A stretch of 64,000 nucleotides of DNA from Janthinobacterium sp. ROICE36 (GTDB lineage Bacteria > Pseudomonadota > Gammaproteobacteria > Burkholderiales > Burkholderiaceae_D), in the NCBI RefSeq assembly GCF_002869965.1, contig NZ_PEBS01000005.1, positions 62,001-126,000 on the forward strand, given 5' to 3'. The notes below the pieces were generated by a model. That model was not told where the DNA came from, did no database searches, and saw only the letters and a program-made list of their open reading frames with translations. A program made the translations under genes and the position numbers. Positions 35,698 through 46,615 of this stretch are shown in pieces; the first letter of the stretch is position 1; the number at the start of each line of letters is the position of its first letter.

Positions 35698-37590
35698 TCA
35701 GCCGTTGGCGCGTGCCTCGATCTGTTCCCACTTTTCCAGCGCTTCCAGCAGTTGGCCTTCGATCTCGGCCACGCGCGCGTTCAGACGCTTGCCTTCGGCC
35801 GGCGTCTTCTTGTAGAAGTCAGGGTGAGACAGCTCGGCAGCGAGCACCGATTGCTCGTCTTCCAGCTTGGCGATCAGATTCGGCAACTCTTCCAGTTCGC
35901 GCTGCTCCTTGTAGCTGAGCTTTTTCTGCTTCGCGGCCGGTGCGGCAGCGTCGACCTTCACGCCCGGCTTGCTGGCTGGCGCCGTGGCGATCGGCAAGGT
36001 GCGCACGCGCTCCCAGTCCGTGTAGCCGCCGACGAATTCGCGCCACTTGCCCTCGCCTTCGGCGACGATCACTTGCGTGACCACGTTGTCGAGGAAGGTG
36101 CGGTCATGGCTGACCAGGAAGACGGTGCCCGTGTATTCTTCCAACAACTCTTCCAGCAATTCCAGGGTATCGATATCCAGGTCATTGGTGGGCTCATCGA
36201 GCACCAGCACGTTGGCCGGCTTGGCAAACAGGCGTGCCAGCAGCAAACGGTTGCGCTCGCCGCCGGACAGCGACTTGACGGGCGAACGGGCGCGTTCCGG
36301 CGCAAACAGGAAGTCGTTCAAATAGGTCATCACGTGGCGGCGCTGGCCATTGATCTCGACCCAATCGCTGCCCGGTGCAATGGTTTCCATCAAATTCGCT
36401 TCTTCGTTCAGTTGCGTGCGCATCTGGTCGAAATACGCCACTTGCAGCTTGGTGCCCAGGCGGATGGTGCCCGTGTCCGACTCTTCCTGGCCCAGGATCA
36501 TCTTCAGCAAGGTGGTTTTGCCGGCGCCGTTGGCGCCGATCAGGCCGACCTTGTCGCCGCGCAAGATGGTGGCGCTGAAATCCTTGACGATGACCTTGTC
36601 GCCATAGATCTTCGAGACGTTTTCCAGGTCCGCCACGATCTTGCCAGAGCGTTCGCCGGCCGACACGTCCAGTTTCACTTGTCCCTGCTGGTCGCGGCGC
36701 GCATTGCGCGTCAGACGCAGCGCTTCCAGGCGGCGCACGCGGCCTTCGTCGCGCACGCGGCGCGCCTTGACGCCCTTGCGTATCCACACTTCTTCCTGCG
36801 CCAGGAACTTGTCGAACTTGGCGTTTTCCACTTCTTCGATTTCCAGCTGCTCCGCCTTGCGGGTCTGGTAAGCCGTGAAGTTACCCGGATACGACAGCAA
36901 ACGACCGCGGTCGAGCTCGATAATGCGCGTGGCGACGTTGTCGAGGAAGGAGCGATCATGGGTAATGAACAACACGCTGCCCTTGAAGTCACGCAACAAA
37001 CCTTCCAGCCACAGGATGGAGCTGAAGTCCAGATGGTTGGTGGGCTCATCGAGCAACAGCACGTCGGGCGCCGACACCAGCGCGCGCGCCAGCGCCACGC
37101 GCTTTTGCATCCCGCCGGACAGGGTTTTCATCAGCATGTCGCCCGTCAGGTTCAGACGGTCGAGCACGGTTTCCACCTTGTTCGGCAAGCTCCACGCATC
37201 GGCCGCATCAAGTTTGACCTGGATGTCGTGCATGCGTTCCATCAATTCGTCGTCATTGCCCTGGCCAAACTGGCCCGTCAATGCATCGTATTCCTTCAGC
37301 CAGGCCTGCGATTCGCCCATGCCGGAAGCGACGGCGTCGAACACGGACATGTCCGGGTCGAATTGCGGCTCTTGCTCCACATACGCAATCTTGATGCCTT
37401 GCTGCATCACCAACAAACCGTCATCGAGCTTGAACTTGCCCGAAATAACCTTCAACAGCGAGGATTTACCCGTGCCGTTGCGGCCGATCAAGCCGACCCG
37501 TTCCGTGGTTTCCAGTGAAAATTCCGCGTGATCGAGCAGCGCGACGTGACCGAACGCAAGTTGCGCCGATGAAAGAGAAATGACAGCCAT
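35698..37590 (-). CDS. uup: ABC-F ATPase Uup
   Basis: This 630-residue soluble ABC-F protein has two nucleotide-binding domains. The first has Walker A GRNGTGKS at residues 36-43, LSGGMQKRVALARAL and LLLDEPTNHLDF. The second has GANGAGKT, LSGGERNRLLLARLF and LVLDEPTNDLDI. A charged linker and a C-terminal coiled coil (from YKEQRELEELPNLIAKLE) are typical of Uup, which binds ribosomes or branched nucleic acid and limits transposon excision. E. coli Uup has 635 residues. The ATG at 37590 starts at the first beta strand. It lies between the exopolysaccharide locus and tRNA-Arg and is probably unrelated to either. Confidence 0.9.
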   Translation of the reverse strand: MAVISLSSAQLAFGHVALLDHAEFSLETTERVGLIGRNGTGKSSLLKVISGKFKLDDGLLVMQQGIKIAYVEQEPQFDPDMSVFDAVASGMGESQAWLKEYDALTGQFGQGNDDELMERMHDIQVKLDAADAWSLPNKVETVLDRLNLTGDMLMKTLSGGMQKRVALARALVSAPDVLLLDEPTNHLDFSSILWLEGLLRDFKGSVLFITHDRSFLDNVATRIIELDRGRLLSYPGNFTAYQTRKAEQLEIEEVENAKFDKFLAQEEVWIRKGVKARRVRDEGRVRRLEALRLTRNARRDQQGQVKLDVSAGERSGKIVADLENVSKIYGDKVIVKDFSATILRGDKVGLIGANGAGKTTLLKMILGQEESDTGTIRLGTKLQVAYFDQMRTQLNEEANLMETIAPGSDWVEINGQRRHVMTYLNDFLFAPERARSPVKSLSGGERNRLLLARLFAKPANVLVLDEPTNDLDIDTLELLEELLEEYTGTVFLVSHDRTFLDNVVTQVIVAEGEGKWREFVGGYTDWERVRTLPIATAPASKPGVKVDAAAPAAKQKKLSYKEQRELEELPNLIAKLEDEQSVLAAELSHPDFYKKTPAEGKRLNARVAEIEGQLLEALEKWEQIEARANG

Positions 37591-37762
37591 AATGAGTAAG
37601 AGTGCTCGGGCGCCGTCTCGCGCACACCGCGTGGTGTGCAAAACAGCCGCCGATTGGATGAATGAAGCACGCATTGTACCGATAACTCGGACTTCAATCG
37701 CCATCGACCAGTAACTACCGCCTGGAATATCACAGGCTGCCGACGCGCGTTGCGTGGAAACG

Positions 37763-37837
37763 TGGTGTCGCCAGCAGGAATCGAACCTGCATTTAAGTCT
37801 TAGGAGGACCTTGTACTATCCATTGTACGATGGCGAC
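37763..37837 (-). tRNA. tRNA-Arg (anticodon CCT)
   Basis: The minus strand folds into a cloverleaf of 75 bases including an encoded CCA. The acceptor stem is GTCGCCA with TGGCGAC, the D arm contains AATGGATA, the anticodon loop is CTCCTAA with CCT in the centre, and the T arm is GCAGG-TTCGATT-CCTGC. CCT reads the AGG arginine codon. Confidence 0.93.
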
Positions 37838-37849
37838 ACGCGCAGCGGC

Positions 37850-37855
37850 ATTATA
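37850..37855 (-). promoter_or_regulatory. -10 box of the tRNA-Arg promoter
   Basis: A perfect TATAAT on the minus strand lies 13 bases before the mature 5' end of the tRNA. No good -35 box is visible 16-18 bases upstream. Confidence 0.5.
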
Positions 37856-37902
37856 CAGGCAAGCGCTGACCATTGACAGCCTGGCAAACGGGCCGCGCCA
37901 CT

Positions 37903-38637
37903 TCAGACGGAGCGTGCCGCAGCCCTGCCACGCCTGCGCGCCACTATCAGCAGCAATCCTGCCATGAGCATTCCATATGTTCCCGGCTCCGGCACGGCGC
38001 TGATGGCAAATACCTGGATGGCGCCGAAGGTTACATCGTTACCATGCCAGACTGAACCGTCGAGCAGACTGACGCCGCTCGATGGCTGGCCCAGATAATT
38101 ATAGGTATAGAGGAAGGAACTGCCGCCATGCGTGAGGTCCTGCGGCACATACAGATCATGGCCGACGCCGAAGGTGGGGCCATAGTCATGGCTGTTAAAC
38201 GTCTGGCCGCTGCCGATGCCATCACCGCTGAAATATTGCTTCAATTGCGGCAGCATGAAGCCCGCCGTCAGGTTGAACAGAAAGGCGGTACGCTGGCTGT
38301 CATCCATGGTCACATGCATGCCATCGGTGGAACTCCAGCTTTGCGGGTTGTAGCCGCCGACAAGCCAGGTTTGCCCCGAGGCATTGGTCGCTTCCATGAT
38401 GGAAAAGGTCCGCCCCTTGCCATCGGATGCCTTGTGAAAATCCAGCGAGGTGTCGCCTGCCGCCTTGCTGTAGACATTCGTCAGCGCCACGCGGCCTTCA
38501 CCAAGCCAGCTTTCCAGCTGCGCCTGATAGCCGGGAGAGAGTAACGAAGTGCCAGTTCCAGCCTGCGCACCCAGGCAAATACCCATGCCGGCCACGGCCA
38601 GCACCACGCTTCTTGCTGCTCTGAAATTATTGTGCAT
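37903..38637 (-). CDS. PEP-CTERM-anchored protein with TLDc-like domain
   Basis: This 244-residue exported protein has a signal peptide (AARSVVLAVAGMGICLGAQA). A middle domain resembles a TLDc fold: SKAAGDTSLDFHKASDGKG, FSIMEATNASGQTWLVGGYNPQSW, then RTAFLFNL. The C-terminal tail is AVPEPGTYGMLMAGLLLIV followed by ARRRGRAAARSV. The tail predicts processing by an exosortase, most likely the one at 26376. TLD domains are best known from eukaryotic oxidation-resistance proteins; the bacterial exported version has no established role. It stands alone between tRNA-Arg and the catabolic operon. Confidence 0.8.
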   Translation of the reverse strand: MHNNFRAARSVVLAVAGMGICLGAQAGTGTSLLSPGYQAQLESWLGEGRVALTNVYSKAAGDTSLDFHKASDGKGRTFSIMEATNASGQTWLVGGYNPQSWSSTDGMHVTMDDSQRTAFLFNLTAGFMLPQLKQYFSGDGIGSGQTFNSHDYGPTFGVGHDLYVPQDLTHGGSSFLYTYNYLGQPSSGVSLLDGSVWHGNDVTFGAIQVFAISAVPEPGTYGMLMAGLLLIVARRRGRAAARSV

Positions 38638-38759
38638 CCTCTACCTCGACTGTCAGTATTTAAAACCGATATATTTTCCGGTTGCCAAATATAACACGAT
38701 AGATAATGTTTTTATATTTATTCTTTAGATACCAATATACAATGTTTCATAGCAGAAAT

Positions 38760-39173
38760 TCAGTCAGGCAACACCGCCGTCACTTCGATCTCAACCTTCG
38801 CTCTGTCCTCGATCAATCCGGCCACCTGCACGGCCGTCATGGCCGGAAAATGCTTGCCGATGATTTCCCGGTAGGCTACGCCGATTTGTGGATATGCCGC
38901 CACATATTCCCTCTTGTCCAGCACATACCAGTTCATGCGCACGATGTGCTCGGGCAAGGCGCCCGCCTCGGCCAGCACGGCGACGATATTCTGCAGCGCC
39001 TGGCGCACCTGCCCCGCGAAGTCGTCAGTATGGAACTGGCCCTGGGCATCCCAGCCTATCATGCCGCTGACGTACACCGTGCGCCCGCTAGCGGCCACGC
39101 CGTTCGCATAGCCGCGCGGCCTGGCCCATCCCGGTGGTTGCAGCACTTGCATTACGTTCTCCTGATTATTCAT
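38760..39173 (-). CDS. RidA/YjgF-family enamine/imine deaminase-like protein
   Basis: This 137-residue protein of the RidA family carries [21 protein letters not shown] and a C-terminal [11 protein letters not shown] strand. RidA proteins hydrolyse reactive enamines and imines to ketones and ammonia. The usual catalytic Arg of the RidA subgroup near residue 105 is not present in a recognisable form, so this may be an Rid-like subgroup. It is the last gene of the operon and overlaps the acyl-CoA dehydrogenase by 4 bases (ATGA). In a 2-aminobenzoate route ring reduction gives an enamine, so release of ammonia by this protein is a sensible inference. Confidence 0.85.
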   Translation of the reverse strand: MNNQENVMQVLQPPGWARPRGYANGVAASGRTVYVSGMIGWDAQGQFHTDDFAGQVRQALQNIVAVLAEAGALPEHIVRMNWYVLDKREYVAAYPQIGVAYREIIGKHFPAMTAVQVAGLIEDRAKVEIEVTAVLPD

Positions 39174-40330
39174 AGGTGGCCCGCCTCGCGCAGCAGTTCG
39201 CGCGCGATGACCAACTGCTGTACCTCGCTGGCGCCCTCGTAGATGCGCAAGGCGCGAATTTCCCGGTACAGGCGCTCGACCGGATGGTCGCTCACCACGC
39301 CCATGCCACCGAACAGCTGCACCGCCGCGTCGATCACCTGCTGCGCCGTTTCCGTGGCCGTCAGCTTGGCCATGGCCGCTTCCTTCGTCACCTTGCGGCC
39401 CTGGTCGCGCTGCCAGGCGGCGCGGTAGGTGAGCAGCGCGGCCGCGTCGATGCCGGTGGCCATCTGCGCTAATTTTGCCTGCGTCAGCTGGAAGTCTGCC
39501 AGGGTCTGGCCGAACATGTGGCGCTTTGTCGCGTGGCGCAGCGCTTCATCAAACGCGCGCCGCGCAAAGCCCAGGGCGGCGGCGGCCACCGAGGTGCGGA
39601 ACACGTCAAGTGTCGCCATCGCCACCTTGAAACCCTGCCCCGCCTCGCCCAGGCGCTGCGACACAGGCACGCGGCAGTTGACGAACCGCAGGCGCGCCAA
39701 CGGATGCGGCGCGATGACGGCAATGCGCTCGGCGATTTCCAGGCCGGGATTATCGGCATCGACGATGAAGGCGCTGATGCCGCGCGCACCGGGCGCCTCG
39801 CCCGTGCGGGCGAACACCACGTAAAAGTCGGCGATGCCGCCGTTCGAGATCCACGTCTTTTCGCCATCGAGCACATACTCTTCGCCGTCGCGGCGCGCCG
39901 CGCACGCCATGGCCGCCACGTCGGAGCCGGCCTGCGGCTCGGACAGGGCAAAGGCGGCGATGCGCTTGCCGCTGGCCACGTCCGGCAGATAGCGCGCCTT
40001 GTTCTGCGCGCTGCCGAACAGGCCGATGGCGCCCGAACCCAGGCCCTGCATGGCAAAGGCGAAATCGGCCAGGCCGTTGTGGCGCGCCAGCGTTTCGCGC
40101 ATCAGGCAAATGGCGCGCGTGTCGATCTTGCCGTCGATGCCCGTGGCATGCGCGAGCCAGCCGCCCTGCCCCAGTTGGGCCACCAGCGCGCGGCAAGCCG
40201 CATCGACATCGGCGCCATGCACGTCGTCCAGGTGCTGCGTCGCCCAGGCATCGAGGTCACGTTCAAGTTCGGCGTGGCGCGCTTCGAAAAACGGCCAGTC
40301 CAGGTAAGTCGTATCGCGTGTGCTGCTCAT
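39170..40330 (-). CDS. Acyl-CoA dehydrogenase family protein
   Basis: This 386-residue FAD-dependent acyl-CoA dehydrogenase has the flavin-binding motifs [16 protein letters not shown] and [17 protein letters not shown], the region [20 protein letters not shown] and the C-terminal [34 protein letters not shown]. The Glu of YEGASE is the catalytic base position. It should desaturate an alicyclic or chain acyl-CoA made after ring reduction. The ATG at 40330 follows the stop of the hydratase gene almost directly. Confidence 0.88.
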   Translation of the reverse strand: MSSTRDTTYLDWPFFEARHAELERDLDAWATQHLDDVHGADVDAACRALVAQLGQGGWLAHATGIDGKIDTRAICLMRETLARHNGLADFAFAMQGLGSGAIGLFGSAQNKARYLPDVASGKRIAAFALSEPQAGSDVAAMACAARRDGEEYVLDGEKTWISNGGIADFYVVFARTGEAPGARGISAFIVDADNPGLEIAERIAVIAPHPLARLRFVNCRVPVSQRLGEAGQGFKVAMATLDVFRTSVAAAALGFARRAFDEALRHATKRHMFGQTLADFQLTQAKLAQMATGIDAAALLTYRAAWQRDQGRKVTKEAAMAKLTATETAQQVIDAAVQLFGGMGVVSDHPVERLYREIRALRIYEGASEVQQLVIARELLREAGHL

Positions 40331-40331
40331 C

Positions 40332-41186
<855 letters not shown>

Positions 41187-41188
41187 GC

Positions 41189-41710
41189 TCAGTCCTTCAG
41201 AGAAGTGTTGTTCAGCTGCTGTTTCATGTGCGACAGCAGGTCGATCAATTGGGTTTTATCATCCGGCGTCACGCCCTGCAGCAGTTCGGCGATCCAGCCT
41301 TCGTGCACCCTGGCCATTTCGTCGAAGGCGCGCCGGCCGGCCGGCGTCAGCTTGACGCTGTAGGAGCGGCGGTCCTTCGGATCGACCACGCGCAGCACCA
41401 GTTTTTCCTGCTCCAGTTGATCGGTGATGCCCGTGATATTGCCGCCCGTGACCATCATGCGCTTGGACAGTTCACCCATGCGCAAGCCATCGGGAAAGCG
41501 CTCGAGCTGCGCCATCAAATCGAAGCGGGGCAAGGTGATGCCGAAGCTGGCGCGCAAGCGCGTGCGCACCTCGTTTTCGATTTTCACCGTGCACGAGAGC
41601 ATGCGCAGCCACAGCTTGAGCGACTGGTGGTGGTCCTGCGTCAGGCGGCTGGCCAGATCCAGCACCGGTTCGGCCTGCGGGAGGTCGCGTTCATTGTCCA
41701 TTTTATCCAT
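41189..41710 (-). CDS. MarR-family transcriptional regulator
   Basis: This 173-residue winged-helix protein has the MarR core: [49 protein letters not shown], where the recognition helix is followed by the wing [13 protein letters not shown]. Such regulators often bind CoA thioesters of aromatic acids and release DNA. It lies inside the operon it probably controls, so it may regulate its own amount. The best operator candidate is at 46569-46588. Confidence 0.88.
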   Translation of the reverse strand: MDKMDNERDLPQAEPVLDLASRLTQDHHQSLKLWLRMLSCTVKIENEVRTRLRASFGITLPRFDLMAQLERFPDGLRMGELSKRMMVTGGNITGITDQLEQEKLVLRVVDPKDRRSYSVKLTPAGRRAFDEMARVHEGWIAELLQGVTPDDKTQLIDLLSHMKQQLNNTSLKD

Positions 41711-41713
41711 TGT

Positions 41714-42514
41714 CTACATGACTTCACCGCCGGCGACGGCGATCGATTGTCCATTCATGGCGGCCGACGCGGGCAGGCATAGCCAGGCCACCGCATCGGC
41801 CACTTCGCGCACCTGCACCAGTCGCTGTTGCGGATTGGCGGCGGCCAGTTCCGCGCGCGCCGCGTCTTCGCCGCGCCCCGTCTTGCGCACGATATTCTGC
41901 ACGGCCTGCGCCACCATCTGCGTTTCCGTGTAACCAGGGCAGACGGCGTTGACGGTGACGCCGCGCGGCGCCACTTCCAGCGCCAGCGCGCGCGTCAGGC
42001 CGATCACGCCGTGCTTGGCGGCGACGTAGGCGCTGACATAGCGATAGCCTTTCAAGCCCGCCGTCGACGCCACGTTGACGATGCGCCCCCAGCCCGTTTC
42101 CAGCATGCCAGGCATGGCCGCCTGGCAGCAGTGGAACACGCCCGTCAGGTTCACGGCCAGCATCTGCTGCCAGATCGCGGCGTCCGTCTTGCCGAACGGC
42201 GCCGCATGCGCCTGGCCTGCGTTATTGATCAATATATCGATGCGGCCGAAATGCGCGGCGGCCTGCGCGAAACCCGCTTGCACGGATGTTTCCACGCTCA
42301 CGTCGAGCACGCAGATGGCTACCCTGCCCGCGTGACCGTCCTCTTCCAGCTGCATGCGCGCGCGCGCCAGCCGCACGCCGTCGCGCCCGGCCAGGGTGAC
42401 CCGGGCGCCCGCGTCCAGCAAGGCGCGCGCGCAGGCCAAGCCAATGCCGCTGCCGGCGCCGGTCACCAGCGCGTGCTTGTCGGCCAATGCGCCGACCAGT
42501 TGTTCCTTGTTCAT
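41714..42514 (-). CDS. SDR family NAD(P)-dependent oxidoreductase
   Basis: This 266-residue classical short-chain dehydrogenase has the cofactor loop VTGAGSGIGLACA, the NNAG motif, the catalytic Ser in VNVASTAG and the YVAAKHGV active-site motif (YxxxK). The C-terminus NGQSIAVAGGEVM resembles 3-hydroxybutyrate dehydrogenase-type SDRs. In this operon it probably oxidises a 3-hydroxyacyl-CoA. It starts one base after the monooxygenase/reductase gene stops. Confidence 0.88.
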   Translation of the reverse strand: MNKEQLVGALADKHALVTGAGSGIGLACARALLDAGARVTLAGRDGVRLARARMQLEEDGHAGRVAICVLDVSVETSVQAGFAQAAAHFGRIDILINNAGQAHAAPFGKTDAAIWQQMLAVNLTGVFHCCQAAMPGMLETGWGRIVNVASTAGLKGYRYVSAYVAAKHGVIGLTRALALEVAPRGVTVNAVCPGYTETQMVAQAVQNIVRKTGRGEDAARAELAAANPQQRLVQVREVADAVAWLCLPASAAMNGQSIAVAGGEVM

Positions 42515-42515
42515 G

Positions 42516-44906
42516 TCATCCTTCCAGCAGCCGCGCGGCCACCTGTTGCGGGGTGAGGCCCGTACTGGCGGCAGCCAGCTGACGCTCGCGCTGCAGATTG
42601 CGTTCCAGCTGCTGCTGGCCCGGCCGGTACTGTTTCGGCCAAGCAGAGCCCGCGCCGCTGTAGCCGATGCGCGCCATTTCCGTCAGGGTCCAGGCCGGGT
42701 TGGCCAGGTGCGGGCGGCCCACGGCGCACAGGTCGGCGCGGCCGGCGGCGATGATGCTGTTGGCGTGGTCGGCTTCGAAGATGGAGCCGACGGCCATGCT
42801 GGCGATGCCCGCCTCGTTGCGCACGCGGTCGGCGAACGGCGCCTGGAACATGCGCCCGTATACGGGCTGTTCGAGCTTGCTGACCTGGCCCGAGGAACAG
42901 TCGATCAGGTCGGCGCCGGCCTGCTTGAACAGGCGCGCGATGTCGACCGCATCGTCGGGCGTGATACCGCCTTCGACCCAATCGTGGGCCGAGATGCGCA
43001 CGCTCATGGGTTTATCTTGCGGCCAGGCGGCGCGCATGGCGCGCAACACGCGCAAGGGATAACGGCAGCGGTTTTCCAGGCTGCCGCCATACTCGTCCGT
43101 GCGGCGGTTGGTCAGCGGCGATATAAAACTCGACAGCAAATAACCATGCGCGCAATGCAGTTCCAGCCAGTCGAAACCGGCGACGGCGGCGGCCAAGGTG
43201 GCGCGCACGAAATCCTGCTCGATGCGCGCCAGGTCGCTTTCCGTGGCCGCGCGGGCCACCTGCGACACGCCGGCCAGATACTGCTGTTCCGAAGCCGAGA
43301 TCAGCGGCCAGTTATCTTCCTTCAAGGGCAGGTCGATGCCATCCCACATGGGGCGCGTCGAGCCTTTCGCGCCCGCGTGCCCCAGTTGCAGGGCGATCTT
43401 CGCGTCGCTGTTGGCATGCACGAAATCGACGATGCGGCGCCACGCCTGCGTGTGCGCTTCGCTATACATGCCGGGGCAGGCGGGCGTGATGCGCGCGTCG
43501 GCCGACACGCACGTCATCTCGGCAAACACGAGCCCCGCGCCGCCCATGGCGCGCGCGCCCAAGTGCATCAGATGATAGTCGCCCGCCACGCCATCGACGG
43601 CACTGTACTGCGCCATCGGCGAGACGGCGATGCGGTTTTTCAGCAGCACGCCGCGCAGCCTGAAGGGCGTGAGCATGGGCGGCATGGCCACCTCCGGCAA
43701 AGGTTCTTGCGGAAACACAACACCAGTCTGTTCGGCCGCGCGCCGCGCCAGCCACCGTTCGTAATCGGCCACATATTGAGGATCGCGCAGGCGCAGGTTT
43801 TCATGCGAAATGCGCTGGCTGCGCGTCAGCATGGAATAGGCGAACTGCGGCGCTTCCATGGCGCTGTAGCGTTCGACGTTCTCAAACCATTCCATGGAAT
43901 TGCGCGCCGCGCTCTGGATTTTCAGCACCTCGATGGCCCGCAGCTGCTGGTAGGCGGCCAGCGCCGCCTCCGTATCGGCATGCAGACCAAAGCAGCGCGC
44001 CAGCTCGATGGCGTCTTCCAGCGCCAGCTTGGTGCCCGAGCCGATCGAGTAATGCGCCGTGTGGGCCGCGTCGCCCATCAGCACGACGGGTACGCCATCC
44101 TGGTGATGCACCCATTGCCGGCAAACGATGCGCGGGAAGGTGATCCACTGCGCCGAGCCGCGCAAGTGCGGCGAATTGCTCAATAAACCATGGCCATCGA
44201 GTTCCTCGGCAAACAGCGCTTCGCAAAAGGCGATGCCCTCTTCCTGGCTCATGGCATCGAGTCCAGCCGCGCGCCACACGTGTTCCGGCGTTTCGACGAT
44301 GAAGGTCGAGGTATCGCCGTCATATTGGTAGATATGCGCCTGGAACCAGCCATATGGCGTCTGGCGGAAGGCAAACGTGAAGGCTTCGAATTTCTTGCGC
44401 GTGCCCAGCCAGATGAAGCGGCAATGACGCTGCTCGATTTCGGGCTGGTAGCTGGCCGCATAACGCGTGCGGATACGGCTGTTCAAGCCGTCGCTGGCGA
44501 TCACCAGGTCGGCGCCGTACTGGCGCGCGATGGCCTGGTCGTCCTGCACTTCCGTCTCGAACACCAGTTGCACGCCAAGCTCCTCGCAGCGCGCTTGCAG
44601 GATGTTGAGCAGGCGCTTGCGGCCGATGCCGCAAAAACCATGACCGCCAGAGCGCACGGTCTCGCCCTTGAAGTGGATCTCGATAGCGTCCCAGTGGTTG
44701 AACGCCTGCAGAATGGCGCGCGCCGTCGGCTCGTCCGCGCTGGCCAGGTTGCCCAGGGTCTGGTCGGAAAACACCACGCCCCAGCCAAACGTGTCGTACG
44801 GGCGGTTGCGCTCGATGACGGTGATGCGGTGCGCGGGGTTCTGCTTTTTCATGAGCAGGCTGAAATACAGGCCGGCGGGGCCGCCGCCGATGCAGACGAT
44901 ATTCAT
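42516..44906 (-). CDS. Bifunctional aromatic-acyl-CoA monooxygenase/reductase (2-aminobenzoyl-CoA or salicylyl-CoA type)
   Basis: This 796-residue fusion joins an N-terminal FAD monooxygenase ([33 protein letters not shown] and [21 protein letters not shown]) to a C-terminal old-yellow-enzyme domain from about residue 410 ([62 protein letters not shown]). The architecture matches 2-aminobenzoyl-CoA monooxygenase/reductase of Azoarcus evansii and salicylyl-CoA 5-hydroxylase. The first domain hydroxylates the CoA-bound ring and the second reduces it. The RidA gene favours the amino substrate. It overlaps the ligase gene by 4 bases. Confidence 0.9.
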   Translation of the reverse strand: MNIVCIGGGPAGLYFSLLMKKQNPAHRITVIERNRPYDTFGWGVVFSDQTLGNLASADEPTARAILQAFNHWDAIEIHFKGETVRSGGHGFCGIGRKRLLNILQARCEELGVQLVFETEVQDDQAIARQYGADLVIASDGLNSRIRTRYAASYQPEIEQRHCRFIWLGTRKKFEAFTFAFRQTPYGWFQAHIYQYDGDTSTFIVETPEHVWRAAGLDAMSQEEGIAFCEALFAEELDGHGLLSNSPHLRGSAQWITFPRIVCRQWVHHQDGVPVVLMGDAAHTAHYSIGSGTKLALEDAIELARCFGLHADTEAALAAYQQLRAIEVLKIQSAARNSMEWFENVERYSAMEAPQFAYSMLTRSQRISHENLRLRDPQYVADYERWLARRAAEQTGVVFPQEPLPEVAMPPMLTPFRLRGVLLKNRIAVSPMAQYSAVDGVAGDYHLMHLGARAMGGAGLVFAEMTCVSADARITPACPGMYSEAHTQAWRRIVDFVHANSDAKIALQLGHAGAKGSTRPMWDGIDLPLKEDNWPLISASEQQYLAGVSQVARAATESDLARIEQDFVRATLAAAVAGFDWLELHCAHGYLLSSFISPLTNRRTDEYGGSLENRCRYPLRVLRAMRAAWPQDKPMSVRISAHDWVEGGITPDDAVDIARLFKQAGADLIDCSSGQVSKLEQPVYGRMFQAPFADRVRNEAGIASMAVGSIFEADHANSIIAAGRADLCAVGRPHLANPAWTLTEMARIGYSGAGSAWPKQYRPGQQQLERNLQRERQLAAASTGLTPQQVAARLLEG

Positions 44907-46522
44907 GGGGTGTCCGTGCGAAGTTTGAAGCGCTGCAGCTTGCCCGTTTCCGTGCGCGGCAAAGAAGGCAGGAAACGGATGGCGCGCGGGTATTTATACG
45001 GGGCGATCTGCTGGCGCACGAAGTCCTGCAGTTCGGCTGCCAGCGCGTCGCTGGCCTGGCAGCCATCCTTGAGTACCACGTGCGCCTCGACGATCTGGCC
45101 ACGCTCGGCATCGGCGCGCCCGACCACGCCGCATTCGGCCACGGCCGGATGGCGCAGCAGCGCTTCCTCCACTTCCGGGCCGGCGATGTTGTAGCCGGCC
45201 GAGACGATCATGTCGTCGCTGCGCGAGCGGTAATAGAAGTAACCATCAGCATCCATCTCGAAGGTATCTCCCGTCAGGTTCCAGCCGTTCTGCACATACT
45301 CGCGCTGGCGCGGGTCGGACAGGTAACGGCAGCCCGTAGGCCCTTTCACCGCCAGGCGGCCCGTCACGCCGGGCGGCTGCGGTACGCCTGCATCGTCGAC
45401 GATGCAGGCCTGGTAGCCGGGAATGGCCTTGCCGATGGCGCCGCGGCGTATGCCCTCGCCCGTGGCGGAAATGAAAATGTGCAGCATCTCGGTGGCGCCG
45501 ATGCCGTCCGTCATGGCCAGTCCCGTCGCCGCCTGCCAGGCGTCGCGCGTGGCCAGCGGCAGCGCCTCGCCGGCCGAGACGGACAGGCGCAGGCTGCGCA
45601 GGTCGTGCTGCGCGGCCAGCGGCGCCATCTGGCGGTAAAAGGTGGGCGCCGTGAAGCAGATCGTGGCGTGATAGGCAGCGATGGCGCGCAGCAGACCCTC
45701 GGGCGTGAGTTTTTCCAGCAGCACGGCGCAAGCGCCAAAGCGCAGGGGGAACAGCAGCAAGCCGCCCAGGCCGAAGGTGAAGGCCAGCGGCGGCGTGCCG
45801 ATGAAGATATCGTCGGCGCGCACCTGCAGCAGCGAGCGGGGAAAGCAGTCGCAGATGGCCAGCAGGTCGCGCTGCATGTGCATGGTGCCCTTGGGCACGC
45901 CCGTGGTGCCCGAGGTAAAGCTGATCAGGCAGACGTCGTCGGCCGCCGTGTCGCATGCGGCAAAAGGGGCATCGTGGGCGGCCATGCGCTGTTCCAGTTC
46001 GGCGCCATCGGCGCCAAAGCACTGCATCGGCGGGCATTTCGACACGCCATCGAGTTCCGCGCGCAAACCCTGCGCGCACAGCACGGCGTTCACTTGCGCC
46101 CTGGCCAGGATAGTAGACAGTTCACGCACGCGCAGCAGCGGCATGGTGGGCACGGCGATGCAGCCGGCCTTCAGCACGGCCAACAGGCAGGCAGCCATCA
46201 TGGGGGTATTCGCGCCGCGCAGCAGCACGCGGTTGCCGGGGATCAGGCGCAGGTCCGTCCGCAGCACGTGGGCGATGCGGTCAACCTGCCGCGCCAGCTG
46301 CGCGTAAGTCCAGCGCTGGCCGTCGGCAAGGATGGCGGTGCGCTCGCCGCCACCGTTGGCCACGGCCGCATCGAGCAGCACGGCGACGCAATTGAGACGC
46401 GGCGGATACTGCAGCCCGGGCAAGTCCAGGCATAGCTGCGGCCAGAGTGCGCGCGGCGGCAAATGCGCGCGCGCAAAGTCGTCCTGGGGAGATGCGGTGC
46501 TAGGCGAAAGGTCGCTGCTCAT
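44903..46522 (-). CDS. Benzoate-CoA ligase family protein (aromatic acid activation)
   Basis: This 539-residue AMP-forming acyl-CoA synthetase has the phosphate loop [20 protein letters not shown], the motifs [12 protein letters not shown] and [32 protein letters not shown], and the C-terminal Lys of [13 protein letters not shown]. It activates an aromatic acid with ATP and CoA as the first step of the operon; 2-aminobenzoate or salicylate is the likely substrate from context. I chose the ATG at 46522 because AGGA sits 5 bases upstream; another ATG two codons earlier is too close to the same site. Confidence 0.88.
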   Translation of the reverse strand: MSSDLSPSTASPQDDFARAHLPPRALWPQLCLDLPGLQYPPRLNCVAVLLDAAVANGGGERTAILADGQRWTYAQLARQVDRIAHVLRTDLRLIPGNRVLLRGANTPMMAACLLAVLKAGCIAVPTMPLLRVRELSTILARAQVNAVLCAQGLRAELDGVSKCPPMQCFGADGAELEQRMAAHDAPFAACDTAADDVCLISFTSGTTGVPKGTMHMQRDLLAICDCFPRSLLQVRADDIFIGTPPLAFTFGLGGLLLFPLRFGACAVLLEKLTPEGLLRAIAAYHATICFTAPTFYRQMAPLAAQHDLRSLRLSVSAGEALPLATRDAWQAATGLAMTDGIGATEMLHIFISATGEGIRRGAIGKAIPGYQACIVDDAGVPQPPGVTGRLAVKGPTGCRYLSDPRQREYVQNGWNLTGDTFEMDADGYFYYRSRSDDMIVSAGYNIAGPEVEEALLRHPAVAECGVVGRADAERGQIVEAHVVLKDGCQASDALAAELQDFVRQQIAPYKYPRAIRFLPSLPRTETGKLQRFKLRTDTP

Positions 46523-46568
46523 GCTCATCCTGGCTGGTAGCGGGCGCGTGCACAAGGCCCGGAAGCAG

Positions 46569-46588
46569 ATACTTTAAACCTAAAGTAT
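46569..46588 (-). promoter_or_regulatory. Perfect palindromic operator, probably for the operon MarR regulator
   Basis: ATACTTTA and TAAAGTAT are perfect 8-bp arms around a 4-base centre. The site covers the -10 region and spacer of the predicted ligase promoter and lies 47 bases before its start codon. Size and symmetry fit a MarR dimer. Confidence 0.7.
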
Positions 46589-46599
46589 TTTCCAGGCAA
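46571..46599 (-). promoter_or_regulatory. Predicted promoter of the CoA-ligase operon
   Basis: On the minus strand TTGCCT and TAAAGT are separated by 17 bases, with the -10 box inside the palindromic operator, so a bound repressor would block RNA polymerase. Confidence 0.5.
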
Positions 46600-46615
46600 G
46601 CGGAAAACAGCAGAT

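Noticed and set aside
35683..35700. A short ATGC-T6-GCAT stem at the end of uup as a terminator.
   Set aside because: The stem is only four pairs and overlaps the stop codon, too weak to support.
35752..37518. A 588-codon plus-strand open frame opposite uup.
   Set aside because: It mirrors the two ABC cassettes and has no independent features.
42354..44186. A 610-codon plus-strand open frame opposite the monooxygenase/reductase gene.
   Set aside because: No domain or motif is visible and the minus strand encodes a complete two-domain enzyme.
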